This document shows positions 34,567-41,617 of a stretch of 50,331 nucleotides of DNA, piece by piece (positions within the stretch are counted from its first letter, which is position 1; each line of letters opens with the position of its first letter). Below the pieces are notes generated by a model. That model was given only the letters and a program-made list of their open reading frames with translations, ran no database searches and was not told where the DNA came from. Source of the DNA: Kingella_B sp963529665 (GTDB lineage Bacteria > Pseudomonadota > Gammaproteobacteria > Burkholderiales > Neisseriaceae); the NCBI GenBank assembly GCA_963529665.1, contig CAUSAG010000015.1, positions 1-50,331 of the forward strand, given 5' to 3'. The translations under genes and the position numbers were made by a program.

Positions 34567-35319
34567 TCAGGCTGCCTGAAATGCCTGCACGGCTGCCCAT
34601 ACGATTTCAGGCTGCTCTTTCACGGCTTCGTGTGCGGCAAACGGCACGCTCATCAAATGCACATCGGGCAATTCGGTTTTCAGTTCAGTCCAGTCGTCAA
34701 AGGCGAATAGGAAATCAGCTTCTCCGCGTATGGCCAGCACGGGGGCTTGGATTTGGCGGATGTTTTCGTTGGGATAGCCGCTTGCGCCCTCATCCAGCCA
34801 CATGGCTTTCAATGCCGCCGCCCATTTTTCCGCATCAGGCTTGGGGTTGGCTGCCTGATAGGCGGCGAGCTTTTCGGGCAGATTTTCTTTTACAAAGCCA
34901 CTGTTTATCGCTTCAAACATCGGGCGGACACCATCCAAGTGCTTTTTGTGCCATTCCGCGCCTACGGTAATGATTTTTTCGATATTTTTGTCTTCCGCAC
35001 CCAATCGGTAGGCAGTTGTTCCGCCGTCGCTGAATCCGAACAGGCTGTATTGCTTCACGCCTTCGCGCCGCAGGATGTGACGCACATCATCAGCAGCTTG
35101 AGCATAGGTCAGCTCGGCCGTGCCGAGTGTGGAGCACCCGTGTCCGCGCGTATCTATCGCAATCACGCGGTAGTATTGCTGCAAACGCGGCAGCAGCGGG
35201 ACAAAATCGGCAATCGAACCGAAACCGCCGTGCAGCAATACGATAACGGAAGCCGCTTCCTTGCCGCCAATTTGGTAGTGCAGCATCGCACCTTGGTATT
35301 CGATGATTTTGGACTGCAT
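34567..35319 (-). CDS. Alpha/beta-fold hydrolase
   Basis: A 250-residue hydrolase of the Abhydrolase_1 type. VIVLLHGGFGS (about residues 26-36) supplies the oxyanion region, GFSDGG (about 94-99) is the nucleophile elbow with catalytic Ser, LAIRGEADFLF (about 197-207) holds the catalytic Asp candidate, and His near 230 (PFAAHEAV) completes the triad. Substrate unknown. It lies between nuoB/GNAT and nuoC, an insertion in the otherwise tight A-B-C junction. Its last residues, FQAA-stop, are encoded by the palindromic uptake sequence at 34566-34580. Confidence 0.88.
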   Translation of the reverse strand: MQSKIIEYQGAMLHYQIGGKEAASVIVLLHGGFGSIADFVPLLPRLQQYYRVIAIDTRGHGCSTLGTAELTYAQAADDVRHILRREGVKQYSLFGFSDGGTTAYRLGAEDKNIEKIITVGAEWHKKHLDGVRPMFEAINSGFVKENLPEKLAAYQAANPKPDAEKWAAALKAMWLDEGASGYPNENIRQIQAPVLAIRGEADFLFAFDDWTELKTELPDVHLMSVPFAAHEAVKEQPEIVWAAVQAFQAA

Positions 35320-35357
35320 GGATTTTCCTTGGTTTCAGGCCACCTGAAATGCTCCTG

Positions 35358-35753
35358 TTACTCCGTCCGCTTAATCATAAAGCCGTTGGACACGGTCTCC
35401 ATGCCGATTTTCGGGTAATAACCCATGGCGGCGGGGGCGGAAAGCAGGAGCAGCATGCTTTGTTCGCCGACCGCCTGCTTCACTTCGCCAATCAGGCGTT
35501 TACCGATGCCTTGGTGCTGGTATTCGGCGCGCACGGCCAAATCGGACAGGTAGCAGCAGTAGCTGAAATCGGTCAGCGCGCGGGCAATGCCGACGGGCTT
35601 TTCGCCGTCCCATGCGGTGATGACGAGATTGGCGTGGCGGTACATCTCGCGGATGCGGTCGGCATCCTGAACGGGGCGTTTGATGCCGCTGCTTTGGTAA
35701 ATGGCGATGATGTCGTCGATTTCGGGGCGGCGTTGGTCGTAGGTAATGGCCAT
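35358..35753 (-). CDS. GNAT family N-acetyltransferase
   Basis: A 131-residue acetyltransferase of the GNAT fold. Motif A is QHQGIGKRLIGEV (about residues 80-92), which binds the acetyl-CoA pyrophosphate, after the beta strand YLSDLAVRAEY. The C-terminal YYPKIGM is the usual aromatic motif B. Substrate cannot be inferred. It lies between nuoB and nuoC next to the hydrolase gene. It belongs to the GGCC-rich block and is bounded by a degenerate uptake sequence (TTTCAGGCCACCTGAAA, near 35335) and king3-type sequences at 35772 and 35812. Confidence 0.87.
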   Translation of the reverse strand: MAITYDQRRPEIDDIIAIYQSSGIKRPVQDADRIREMYRHANLVITAWDGEKPVGIARALTDFSYCCYLSDLAVRAEYQHQGIGKRLIGEVKQAVGEQSMLLLLSAPAAMGYYPKIGMETVSNGFMIKRTE

Positions 35754-35771
35754 TTTACTTTCTTTATGATG

Positions 35772-35825
35772 TGCAGGCTGCTTTTTTCGGTTTCAGGCTG
35801 CCATTATTCCAAAAGCAGCCTGCAC
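35772..35825. repeat. King3-type uptake sequences beside nuoB
   Basis: GTGCAGGCTGCTTTT (about 35771-35785) and AAAAGCAGCCTGCAC (about 35812-35826) form an inverted pair of the AAGCAGCCTGCA dialect associated with Kingella kingae, with one ordinary kingDUS-like arm between them. Confidence 0.75.
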
Positions 35826-35826
35826 C

Positions 35827-36306
35827 CTAGTTCCGCGCAATCGTGCAGGTGCGCTTAATCTTGCCTTGAAGCTGGATAAGGCCGTACAGCAGGGCTTCCG
35901 CGGTCGGCGGGCAACCGGGCACGTACACATCCACCGGCACTACACGGTCACAACCGCGCACTACGGAATAGGAATAATGGTAGTAGCCGCCGCCGTTGGC
36001 GCACGAACCCATTGACAGCACCCAGCGCGGCTCGGCCATTTGGTCGTACACGCGGCGCAGGGCGGGCGCCATTTTGTTGGTGAGCGTGCCGGCCACAATC
36101 ATCAAATCGGCCTGACGGGGCGACGGACGGAAGATGATGCCGAAACGGTCAAGGTCGTAGCGCGCCATACCGGCGTGCATCATTTCCACCGCGCAGCATG
36201 CCAAGCCGAAAGTAACCGGCCAAAGCGAGCCCGTGCGGACATAGTTCAACACCGTATCCGCACTGGCGGTTACGAAGCCTTTGTTCAAAACGCCTTCTAT
36301 TCCCAT
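35827..36306 (-). CDS. nuoB: NADH-quinone oxidoreductase subunit B
   Basis: A 159-residue subunit carrying terminal cluster N2, which donates electrons to ubiquinone. Its ligands are in GLACCAVEMM (about residues 34-43), GSCANGGG (about 99-106) and PGCPPTAEAL (about 129-138). The start MGIEGVLNKGF at 36306 is chosen over ATG 36327 because it matches the neisserial N-terminus; it overlaps the nuoA stop by ten bases. The sequence is almost identical in character to the Neisseria protein. Eleven or so GGCC sites occur across nuoA-nuoB and the GNAT gene. Confidence 0.97.
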   Translation of the reverse strand: MGIEGVLNKGFVTASADTVLNYVRTGSLWPVTFGLACCAVEMMHAGMARYDLDRFGIIFRPSPRQADLMIVAGTLTNKMAPALRRVYDQMAEPRWVLSMGSCANGGGYYHYSYSVVRGCDRVVPVDVYVPGCPPTAEALLYGLIQLQGKIKRTCTIARN

Positions 36307-36665
36307 TCGAGCGCACCTTTTTTCCATTCGTAAATAAAGCCCATCGTCAGCACGACGATGAACACCAGCATTGACCAGAACGCATACGCGCCCGTGTCGG
36401 CCATCAGGTCTTTATACACCACCGCCCAGGGCACCATGAAGGCAACTTCGAGGTCGAACAAAATAAACAGGATGGCGACCAGATAATAGCGCACGTCAAA
36501 CTTCATGCGCGCGTTTTCAAAGGGTTCAAAGCCGCATTCAAAAGGAATGTCTTTTTCGGCGTAGTGGTGTTGAGGGCCGAGCAAAGTGCCCAGCCCGATA
36601 AACACGATGCCTGCAATGATGCCGATGATGGCAAAGATCAGTATGGGAAAATAGTTGGCTAACAT
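36297..36665 (-). CDS. nuoA: NADH-quinone oxidoreductase subunit A
   Basis: A 122-residue membrane subunit with three helices (about residues 6-28, 62-82 and 93-113), the first gene of the complex I set. The loop between helix 1 and 2 contains the conserved YECGFEP-like segment (FECGFEPFENARMKFDVRYY, about 42-61) with the reactive-loop Cys. The DLEVAFMVPWA motif (about 71-81) is normal. An AAGG ribosome-binding site lies close upstream. Belongs to the GGCC-rich block. Confidence 0.97.
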   Translation of the reverse strand: MLANYFPILIFAIIGIIAGIVFIGLGTLLGPQHHYAEKDIPFECGFEPFENARMKFDVRYYLVAILFILFDLEVAFMVPWAVVYKDLMADTGAYAFWSMLVFIVVLTMGFIYEWKKGALEWE

Positions 36666-36703
36666 GAAAAAACCTTAACATTCCGCGATAAAAATAGGCG
36701 CGT

Positions 36704-36731
36704 ATTTTAACGAACTTTGATGTTGTTTAAA
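36704..36731 (-). promoter_or_regulatory. Candidate promoter for the nuo operon
   Basis: On the minus strand, TTTAAA (36726-36731) and TAAAAT (36704-36709) are 16 bases apart, about 40 bases before nuoA in an AT-rich stretch. Matches are moderate. The remaining gap to 36999 holds this region, an uptake-sequence hairpin and the terminator of the hemerythrin gene, with no open frame that looks like a gene. Confidence 0.4.
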
Positions 36732-36878
36732 AGTTGCAAATGTGGGGAATATTTGTAAAAGTTTCATATTTTTCAATGTGTTTTTGATAGCGGTTCTTGT
36801 TTTTATATAAATGCAAGGGATTTGTTGAGTGAATTGGGCGGTTAGGCGCATAAACAATACAGTCTTGCATGCGGGCAT

Positions 36879-36922
36879 AAAGGCAGCCTGAAAACGGAAA
36901 AAGGGTTTTCAGGCTGCCTTTT
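36879..36922. repeat. Uptake-sequence hairpin upstream of nuoA
   Basis: AAAGGCAGCCTGAAAAC pairs with GTTTTCAGGCTGCCTTTT around a short loop, between the nuo promoter region and the hemerythrin terminator. It could insulate nuoA from read-through. Confidence 0.65.
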
Positions 36923-36943
36923 GGTTGTTTGCCTGCCGCGATG

Positions 36944-36977
36944 CAATAAAAAAGGAACGTTAGTGTAACGTTCCTTT
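36944..36977 (-). terminator. Rho-independent terminator of the hemerythrin genes
   Basis: AAAGGAACGTTA and TAACGTTCCTTT form a perfect 12-bp stem with a three-base loop, followed on the minus strand by TTTTTTATTGC. It lies 23 bases after the stop of the gene at 37000-37413, and no uptake sequence is part of it. Confidence 0.92.
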
Positions 36978-36999
36978 GGGATTGGGTTTTCAGGCTGCC

Positions 37000-37413
37000 T
37001 TATCTGGCGCCGTTGGCTTGCTGCGCTTTTTTCACATCTTCTACAAAGCCCATGTCGTTGATGCGAATATGGCGGAAGAGCCAGCCTTCCAAGAGTTGCA
37101 GCATTTCTTGGGCAACGTCTTCGCCATCGTCAAAGCGTTTTTGGAATTCCAACACCTTGTTTACAAAATTCAGATGCACTTTTTTATGCTGCTCAACAAG
37201 GCGATAGTTGGCTTCTTCTAGCATGCGCTCTTCGTAGGCGAAGTGGTCGGCGGTGTAGAAAATCAGTTCTTCTAACACTTTGCCCACTTCGGCGCGATCG
37301 CCTTTTTCTTGCGCGGTATACAGTTGATCTAGGCATTCAACGAGATGGCGATGTTGTTCGTCAATATCGGCGAAACCTGTTTCTAGATCGTGGGTCCAGT
37401 AAACATAAGCCAT
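37000..37413 (-). CDS. Bacteriohemerythrin
   Basis: A 137-residue four-helix hemerythrin with a complete di-iron ligand set: His21, His57, Glu61, His76, His80, His115 and Asp120. WTHDLETGFADIDEQH is the diagnostic N-terminus. The C-terminus ends shortly after the last ligand, so it is a single-domain oxygen-binding protein. Such proteins bind O2 and may act as sensors, stores or scavengers; in this case the role is not shown. It is 26 bases downstream of a second hemerythrin gene and is likely co-transcribed with it. Confidence 0.93.
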   Translation of the reverse strand: MAYVYWTHDLETGFADIDEQHRHLVECLDQLYTAQEKGDRAEVGKVLEELIFYTADHFAYEERMLEEANYRLVEQHKKVHLNFVNKVLEFQKRFDDGEDVAQEMLQLLEGWLFRHIRINDMGFVEDVKKAQQANGAR

Positions 37414-37439
37414 GGTTTGTGTCTCCCTTTTTTTACATT

Positions 37440-38150
37440 TTAGAATTTCCAGTTACCGCTTGCCCAGCCTTTGGGTTCGTCGTCTTGGGGTTCGGGTTTG
37501 GCAGGGGGTTGGGGGGTGGGGGTGGGTTGTGGCGCGGGGGTAGATTCTGGTTTGGGCGCAGCGACGGCTGGTTTGGGTTCAGGCTTGGCTGACTCGGGTG
37601 CGGCTTGCGCTTGCGGCGCGGGACGGCTTGACGCGGCGGCTTGGGGCGCAGGCTGCGGCTCAGGGGCGGGCTCTGCCACTTCGCCGTATTCTTGCATTTG
37701 CGCAGCTTGTGCGGCAGCAAGGCTTTCTTCGTGCATGGCTTGATATACGCCCGATTCGTTCACGCTGTTGGTGTAGCCTTTGTCGTTGATGCGGATGTGG
37801 CGGAACAGCCAACCGTCTAGGCTGTCAATCAGCAGCACGGCGATGTCATCTGTGGTTTCCATGGTTTGCAGTTTTTCGTGCAACGCCATGAGCTTATCAA
37901 TAAAATTTTTGTGCACGCGGCGATGGGGTTCTAGCAGGGGATATTTGGCTTGTTCCATCAGTGCTTCTTCGTATTGGAAGTGGGCAAGGGTGCTGTTAAT
38001 CAGGTCAAACAATACAATTGCCATGCGCTCTTTGTCTTTGGCGTTCGCCGCTTCATAGAAGTCGTTGATATGATGAACCATTTGTTTGTGTTGTTCATCA
38101 ATATCGGGGATACCTGTATCTAAATCGGGGGTCCATTCTACGATTGTCAT
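37440..38150 (-). CDS. Bacteriohemerythrin with a long Pro/Ala-rich tail
   Basis: 236 residues. Residues 1-130 form a hemerythrin domain with all ligands: His21, His57, Glu61, His76, His80, His118 and Asp123. From about 150 to 236 the protein is a low-complexity tail dominated by Pro, Ala, Glu, Lys and Gln (PAPQAQAAPESAKPEPKPA and similar), ending GWASGNWKF. The tail is likely extended and flexible, perhaps a linker to a partner through its aromatic C-terminus. It differs strongly from the short neighbour at 37000-37413, with which it shares the domain and probably the promoter. Confidence 0.9.
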   Translation of the reverse strand: MTIVEWTPDLDTGIPDIDEQHKQMVHHINDFYEAANAKDKERMAIVLFDLINSTLAHFQYEEALMEQAKYPLLEPHRRVHKNFIDKLMALHEKLQTMETTDDIAVLLIDSLDGWLFRHIRINDKGYTNSVNESGVYQAMHEESLAAAQAAQMQEYGEVAEPAPEPQPAPQAAASSRPAPQAQAAPESAKPEPKPAVAAPKPESTPAPQPTPTPQPPAKPEPQDDEPKGWASGNWKF

Positions 38151-38205
38151 GGCGGGATTTCCTTATCGTTTCTTATTGAGCGTGTGGCAGTGTTTAATGG
38201 GCGGT

Positions 38206-38234
38206 ATTATAAACATAGATGGTAAAGCTATGTT
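38206..38234 (-). promoter_or_regulatory. Promoter and operator-like dyad for the hemerythrin genes
   Basis: On the minus strand a perfect TATAAT (38206-38211) is directly preceded by the inverted repeat AACATAG-N9-CTATGTT (38212-38234). The dyad covers the spacer and would overlap a -35 element, a typical operator position. No strong -35 is visible, which is compatible with activator-dependent transcription. Confidence 0.5.
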
Positions 38235-38281
38235 AATGATTTGTGTGGATTGTGATGGGATTGTGTGTTGTTGCAAACATT

Positions 38282-38323
38282 AGGCAGCCTGAAAAACGGG
38301 ATTGGGCTTTTCAGGCTGCCTTT
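38282..38323. repeat. Uptake-sequence hairpin
   Basis: AGGCAGCCTGAAAAA pairs with TTTTCAGGCTGCCTTT around about 13 bases, between the hemerythrin promoter and the Gcr gene promoter. Confidence 0.6.
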
Positions 38324-38389
38324 GGCTTGGCGGCAATGCCTGCGCTGTCGCTGTTTTGTTTACTTTGTGGCAGCCTGAAAAGGCGCAAA

Positions 38390-38398
38390 TGCTATAAT
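38390..38398 (+). promoter_or_regulatory. Extended -10 promoter of the Gcr-type gene
   Basis: TGCTATAAT gives a perfect -10 hexamer (38393-38398) with the TGn extension. No fitting -35 is present, as is common for extended -10 promoters. The leader of about 110 bases contains the dispersed repeat at 38429-38461. Confidence 0.55.
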
Positions 38399-38428
38399 TC
38401 GCTTCTTTACAAAACTACACATCAAAGA

Positions 38429-38461
38429 CAGCCTGCGTAGCGGAGTTGCGAAGCTAAAACG
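38429..38461. repeat. Dispersed uptake-like repeat, second full copy
   Basis: CAGCCTGCGTAGCGGAGTTG followed by CGAAGCTAAAACG. It differs from the copy at 2646-2685 mainly by a shorter central part. It lies in the 5' leader of the Gcr-type gene. Confidence 0.6.
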
Positions 38462-38517
38462 CCTTCAACAACAAAATAATCCAAAACCCCATTTTCAGGC
38501 TGCCTTATGGAGTTCCC

Positions 38518-40527
38518 ATGATTGCCCCCAAAGACCACACCCTACCCGAATTCATCGCGCAAAAAGTTACCCAAAACGATGCGTTCAATTTGCTGCAAGG
38601 CTTGGCGATTTGGTTGCGCCAGCGCAAAGGTAAACGCGCCGAACAACGCATCAATCTCTTAATTAGCAGCCTGAAACAAGACCCCGAGCTATGTCAAAAA
38701 ACCGCCGAGCTGCTGGCTAAATGGCTAGGCAGCCTGCGGCTTTATCCCCTGCTGATTAGCGCAGGGATTTTTTCGCGCAAAGGCTTTCGCGATGAGCTGG
38801 TGGCGCGCTTATACGAACACTTCAACCCCGCTTATAAAGACCCCAACGATTTGCGCGATGTATTCGCTCTGTTGTTGGTGAACGAGCGCGATGTGCGCTG
38901 GATGCTCGCCATTCCCGCGCAAACATGGCTGCATTTGTTTCACCTGATTTGGCAAAAAACATCCACCAACCAGCGCGACACCTTGCGCCGCTATATCCGC
39001 TGGGAAGGCTTTCATGCCATTGAAATGCTGTCTATTTGGATTGCCGCCGAAGCGCTGGAACCCGATTTGGTGCGGCTGGACCCCAAACTGCTAGACCGCG
39101 ATTCCGCGTTTGTCGCCTTCAAGCGTGAAACCCATTCTTGGCTAATCGCGCACATCCAACACCAAGCATTTGACGACAGCCATTTGCAAGTGATGCTAGA
39201 ACAATGCCGCGACAAAGTAGAAAAACTGCGCAAACTTGGCACAGGCACCGGCGCAGGCGCATCCATGAACGTGGCGCACCTGCTGGAACGCCTAGACCAA
39301 ACGTTTAACCGCATCGTGCTGCTGATGACCACCTTTGAAGACGAAAAACCCAAGCTCGCCAACCTGCTCACGCTCACGGGCACACTCGCCTGCGCCACCG
39401 CCGAACAACACAGCGTGTCGCGCCTATGGAAACGCAGCGTGGGCATGCTCGCCCGCAGCATCACACAAAACACCAGCGACCACGGCGAGCATTACATCAC
39501 GCGCAATAAAAAAGAATACATGGGCATGGTGCGCTCCGCAGCGGGCGGCGGCGTGTTAATTGCGCTGATGGCGCTGTTCAAAATTGTGTATGTGGGACGG
39601 CACATCACCAATCCGCTTGCCAACGGCGTGGTTGCAGGCTTGAACTACGGCTTGGGCTTCGCGCTGATATTTATCTTGCACTTCACCGTTGCCACCAAAC
39701 AGCCCGCCATGACCGCCTCGCGCTTTGCCGCCGCCGTAGAGCGCAGCGAATCGGGGCACGCGGTCAATCAAAAACTCGCGCAGTTGCTGATTGACGTGGT
39801 GCGTTCGCAAGTCGCCGCTGTGGCGGGCAATGTGGTCGTTGCCATGACGCTTGCCATGCTGATCGCCCTTGTTTACCGCTTCACGCAAGGCGCGCCGCTG
39901 CTCACCGAAGCCGAAGTCGCCTACCAAATCCATTCGGTAAACCCTTGGGGCGCAACCTTGTGGTACGCCGCCATCGCAGGCTTGTGGCTGTTTTGCTCGG
40001 GCATTATTTCGGGCTTTTTTGACAACCGCTGCGATTATCTCAACCTGCGAATGCGCCTGCGCCAACACCCCGTGCTCAAACGCCTGCTGCCTGAAAAACT
40101 GCGCGGCAAGGTTGCCGATTATCTCCACCAAAACTACGGCAGCCTGATGGGGAATCTCTGCTTTGGCATGCTGCTGGGCATGACGGGCTTTGTGGGGCAC
40201 GCGCTGGGGCTGCCGCTGGATATTCGCCATGTTGCCTTCTCTTCTGCCAATATTGGCTACGCCGCAGTGGCGGGGCATGAAGGCTTGTGGGTGTTTATTC
40301 AGAGCGTGTTTTTCGTGTTGCTAATTGGCGCGGTGAATCTGGTGGTGAGCTTTATGCTCACCCTATGGGTAGCGCTGCGCTCGCGCGAAGCCAAGATTGA
40401 TAGCTGGCTGGGCATTTTCCAATGCGCATGGCAACAGATACGCGCGCAGCCGATGAATTTGTTTTACCCGAAAGATTTGCCTGCTAACGCGGAAGAGCAA
40501 GAGCAGCCTGAAAAACAGGGGCATTAG
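38518..40527 (+). CDS. Gcr-type membrane protein ('site-specific recombinase' family)
   Basis: A 669-residue protein of the family annotated as site-specific recombinase (SpecificRecomb, after gonococcal Gcr). The first 330 residues are soluble and helical with the signature NLLQGLAIWLRQRKGKRAEQRI near residue 23. The second half has several hydrophobic segments (about 343-362, 375-395, 440-465, 490-510, 550-572 and 600-625). Nothing resembling the catalytic residues of serine or tyrosine recombinases is visible, so a membrane function is more likely than recombination. It starts shortly after a leader with an extended -10 promoter and ends with a translated uptake sequence (EQPEKQGH). Confidence 0.88.
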   Translation: MIAPKDHTLPEFIAQKVTQNDAFNLLQGLAIWLRQRKGKRAEQRINLLISSLKQDPELCQKTAELLAKWLGSLRLYPLLISAGIFSRKGFRDELVARLYEHFNPAYKDPNDLRDVFALLLVNERDVRWMLAIPAQTWLHLFHLIWQKTSTNQRDTLRRYIRWEGFHAIEMLSIWIAAEALEPDLVRLDPKLLDRDSAFVAFKRETHSWLIAHIQHQAFDDSHLQVMLEQCRDKVEKLRKLGTGTGAGASMNVAHLLERLDQTFNRIVLLMTTFEDEKPKLANLLTLTGTLACATAEQHSVSRLWKRSVGMLARSITQNTSDHGEHYITRNKKEYMGMVRSAAGGGVLIALMALFKIVYVGRHITNPLANGVVAGLNYGLGFALIFILHFTVATKQPAMTASRFAAAVERSESGHAVNQKLAQLLIDVVRSQVAAVAGNVVVAMTLAMLIALVYRFTQGAPLLTEAEVAYQIHSVNPWGATLWYAAIAGLWLFCSGIISGFFDNRCDYLNLRMRLRQHPVLKRLLPEKLRGKVADYLHQNYGSLMGNLCFGMLLGMTGFVGHALGLPLDIRHVAFSSANIGYAAVAGHEGLWVFIQSVFFVLLIGAVNLVVSFMLTLWVALRSREAKIDSWLGIFQCAWQQIRAQPMNLFYPKDLPANAEEQEQPEKQGH

Positions 40528-40547
40528 CGTGGCAATGTGTTTACGTG

Positions 40548-40592
40548 AAAAGGCAGCCTGAAAATGGTTAATCCCATTTTCAGGCTGCCTTT
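40548..40592 (+). terminator. Uptake-sequence hairpin after the Gcr-type gene
   Basis: AAAAGGCAGCCTGAAAATGG pairs through its uptake-sequence arm with CATTTTCAGGCTGCCTTT. The outer bases extend the stem to about 19 bp. It is placed 20 bases beyond the stop. Confidence 0.7.
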
Positions 40593-40601
40593 CGTTAAAT
40601 G

Positions 40602-40904
40602 CTAACTTGCTTTTGTTTCTTGCTGCATAACAAATTCCAATAACATAAAAGTAAGACCAGCATACCAACTAGCAGGCGGGCTATCAGATGGATAAAATGA
40701 AATTTCAGCAATATAAAATCTTCTTTGAAATTGCTCATATATTCCGTTAACACCATCTTCCACATAAAACAGAATTTCATCTGCATGAAGATTAACAACT
40801 TCTTCATTTTCAGGCTGCGTTAATCTGTTAATTTTTAGGCGTGCATGGTTTTTCGGATAGTCGTAAACGTAAAAAATTACTTTTATTACCAGTACAGCGT
40901 TCAA
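40602..40904 (-). CDS. Hypothetical protein, possibly 5'-damaged
   Basis: A 100-residue AT-rich frame of unknown family. The C-terminal part (LHADEILFYVEDGVNGIYEQFQ and SWYAGLTFMLLEF) looks like a real protein domain. The N-terminal part contains a translated uptake sequence (LTQPENEE). The first Met is actually a TTG, and no good ribosome-binding site precedes it. Just upstream, in another frame, a short readable stretch ends at an eight-T run, so a frameshift or a rebuilt start is possible. I cannot name a function. Confidence 0.45.
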   Translation of the reverse strand: MNAVLVIKVIFYVYDYPKNHARLKINRLTQPENEEVVNLHADEILFYVEDGVNGIYEQFQRRFYIAEISFYPSDSPPASWYAGLTFMLLEFVMQQETKAS

Positions 40905-40998
40905 TTCTGTATGTGTCTTTATCCTCTTTTAAAAAAAACACTTATTTCCCTTTCCACGGATAACCTGTCCATTCTCTTTTGGTTTGGGTGAGTTGATT

Positions 40999-41043
40999 AA
41001 AAGGCAGCCTGAAAACACCCACTACCGTTTTCAGGCTGCCTTT
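40999..41043 (-). terminator. Uptake-sequence hairpin after the RIC-like gene
   Basis: AAAAGGCAGCCTGAAAAC pairs with GTTTTCAGGCTGCCTTTG around a short loop, about ten bases after the stop of the minus-strand gene at 41054. Confidence 0.65.
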
Positions 41044-41053
41044 GTATCGCGGT

Positions 41054-41524
41054 TTACTCATTCAACGCACGGGGGAACAAAATGGTGTTTTCCAATTGAA
41101 TGTGGTCATTCAAATCATCGGCAAAGGTTTTCAAATCGGCATAAAGCTGTTGCCAGTTGCTGCACGCATCGTCGGGCGCGGTGAAATTGTGCGTGGTTTC
41201 CATCAACTGCGCCAGCGCAGATTCGTGGTCTTCGTGTTCCATCATCATCACGCGAATCGGCATTCCTGCGTTGCGCCCCATACCGCCTTTTATCATCGGG
41301 AACAGCATCCGCTCTTCTTTCATCATGTGGCTGCTCAATTCCGCTTCAATCGCTTGGAGCAAGCCCACCAAATCGGCAGGGAAGTTCTCATGGCGCGCTG
41401 CTACTTTTTCTGCCAATTGCACGGCATCGGCAAGCTGGCGGCGGTGCGTGGCGTGGTATCGTTCAAGTACATGATCTACGGTGTTGGGCAGGCTGGCGCT
41501 TTGCCAGAGAGATAAATCGGTCAT
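41054..41524 (-). CDS. Hemerythrin-domain protein related to RIC/DnrN iron-sulfur repair proteins
   Basis: A 156-residue protein starting MTDLSLWQSASLPNTVDHVL. It has the RIC (YtfE/ScdA/DnrN) ligand pattern: His24 in RYHATHR, His66 with Glu70 in SSHMMKEE, His97 in EHEDHE, and His141 with Glu145 in DHIQLE. RIC proteins restore iron-sulfur clusters damaged by nitric oxide and oxidants. The N-terminal ScdA_N (cysteine-containing) domain of YtfE is absent, so this is a hemerythrin-only version. An in-frame upstream ATG (41626) was rejected, as it would read through an uptake sequence. A good promoter lies at 41627-41655. Confidence 0.85.
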   Translation of the reverse strand: MTDLSLWQSASLPNTVDHVLERYHATHRRQLADAVQLAEKVAARHENFPADLVGLLQAIEAELSSHMMKEERMLFPMIKGGMGRNAGMPIRVMMMEHEDHESALAQLMETTHNFTAPDDACSNWQQLYADLKTFADDLNDHIQLENTILFPRALNE

Positions 41525-41617
41525 GGTGGTGTCCTTATGTGTGTTGTTTTTGTGGCTGGCGGCGCTGAATGGAGTAGGCTTGGCAAAAGCGTGCACACTC
41601 GTTTTCAGGCTGCCTGA

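Noticed and set aside
38518..40527. Prophage or integrase based on the name 'site-specific recombinase'
   Set aside because: The protein is a membrane protein without recombinase active-site residues, and no other phage genes or attachment sites are present.
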